This document shows, piece by piece, positions 11,466 through 11,537 of a stretch of DNA of 11,537 nt (the first letter of the stretch is position 1; each line of letters starts with the position of its first letter). The stretch covers positions 1 through 11,537 of the forward strand of contig CAYHHX010000015.1 of the NCBI GenBank assembly GCA_964356545.1, given 5' to 3'. The notes under the pieces were generated by a model. The model was not told the origin of the DNA. It saw only the letters and a list, made by a program, of their open reading frames with translations, and did no database searches. A program made the translations under genes and the position numbers. The stretch comes from JACPYG01 sp964356545. Its GTDB lineage: Bacteria > Patescibacteriota > Minisyncoccia > Minisyncoccales > Staskawiczbacteraceae.

Positions 11466-11537
11466 ATGCAAAATATTTTTCAAAAAATAGATAAAAAAGT
11501 TTTAGTAATTGTGGGCGTTATTTTAATTATAGTTTTA
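11466..11537 (+). CDS. N-terminal fragment of a membrane-anchored protein (3' end outside window)
   Basis: ATG 11466 opens a frame that stays open for 24 codons to the window edge. A short basic N-terminus (MQNIFQKIDKK) is followed by a hydrophobic run (VLVIVGVILIIVL), the start of a transmembrane anchor or signal peptide. No SD is visible. Upstream, a 12-bp direct repeat AATACTAAAAAA (around 11421 and 11450) and a weak AAACTT/AAGTTT hairpin lie between tRNA-Ile and this start. Too little remains to suggest a function. Confidence 0.6.
   Translation, partial: MQNIFQKIDKKVLVIVGVILIIVL

Overview
The window is a bacterial chromosomal segment, most likely from the Candidate Phyla Radiation (Patescibacteria, Parcubacteria-like). 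This rests on the AT-rich core genes, the prfB-ftsE-ftsX cluster, the DipZ-like C-terminus, the shortage of Shine-Dalgarno (SD) sites in core genes, and the many small orphan membrane proteins. A release factor 2 gene is present and UGA works as a stop signal, which argues against the CPR lineages that read UGA as glycine. The taxonomic call is an inference; no rRNA is present.

Layout. 1-147 is the end of a DipZ/thioredoxin-like gene. A tRNA-Thr follows (335-408), then a convergent, GC-rich pyrC (dihydroorotase) with its own promoter, strong SD and terminator, which looks horizontally acquired. 1675-4394 is the core cluster prfB (with a programmed +1 frameshift), ftsE and ftsX. It ends 4 nt before a tRNA-Gln whose 3' portion is repeated, directly and inverted, in the next 190 bp among strong hairpins. 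4734-5764 holds a small two-helix membrane protein and a histidine phosphatase, separated by further tandem hairpins.

5832-7121 is a GC-richer block of four small ORFs with good SD sites and classical terminators; at least three encode membrane proteins and none was recognised. A 59-residue membrane-anchored CxxC protein lies convergently at 7262-7441. It is followed by tag (3-methyladenine DNA glycosylase I) and a small zinc-ribbon protein.

The right third is a minus-strand cassette read from 11119 down to 8659: a 96-residue soluble protein, a 130-residue membrane protein and a 579-residue TM-GAF-PAS histidine kinase, ended by a long terminator hairpin. This is the best candidate for an undescribed (sensory) system. 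The window closes with a tRNA-Ile whose leader and trailer extend its acceptor stem, and the start of a membrane-anchored protein.

The genes fall into two expression styles. The AT-rich genes (prfB, ftsX, the histidine phosphatase, the kinase cassette) show little or no SD. The GC-richer or small accessory genes (pyrC, 5832-7046, the 59- and 63-residue proteins) have strong SD sites, mostly with local promoters or terminators. That suggests accessory insertion into a compact core.
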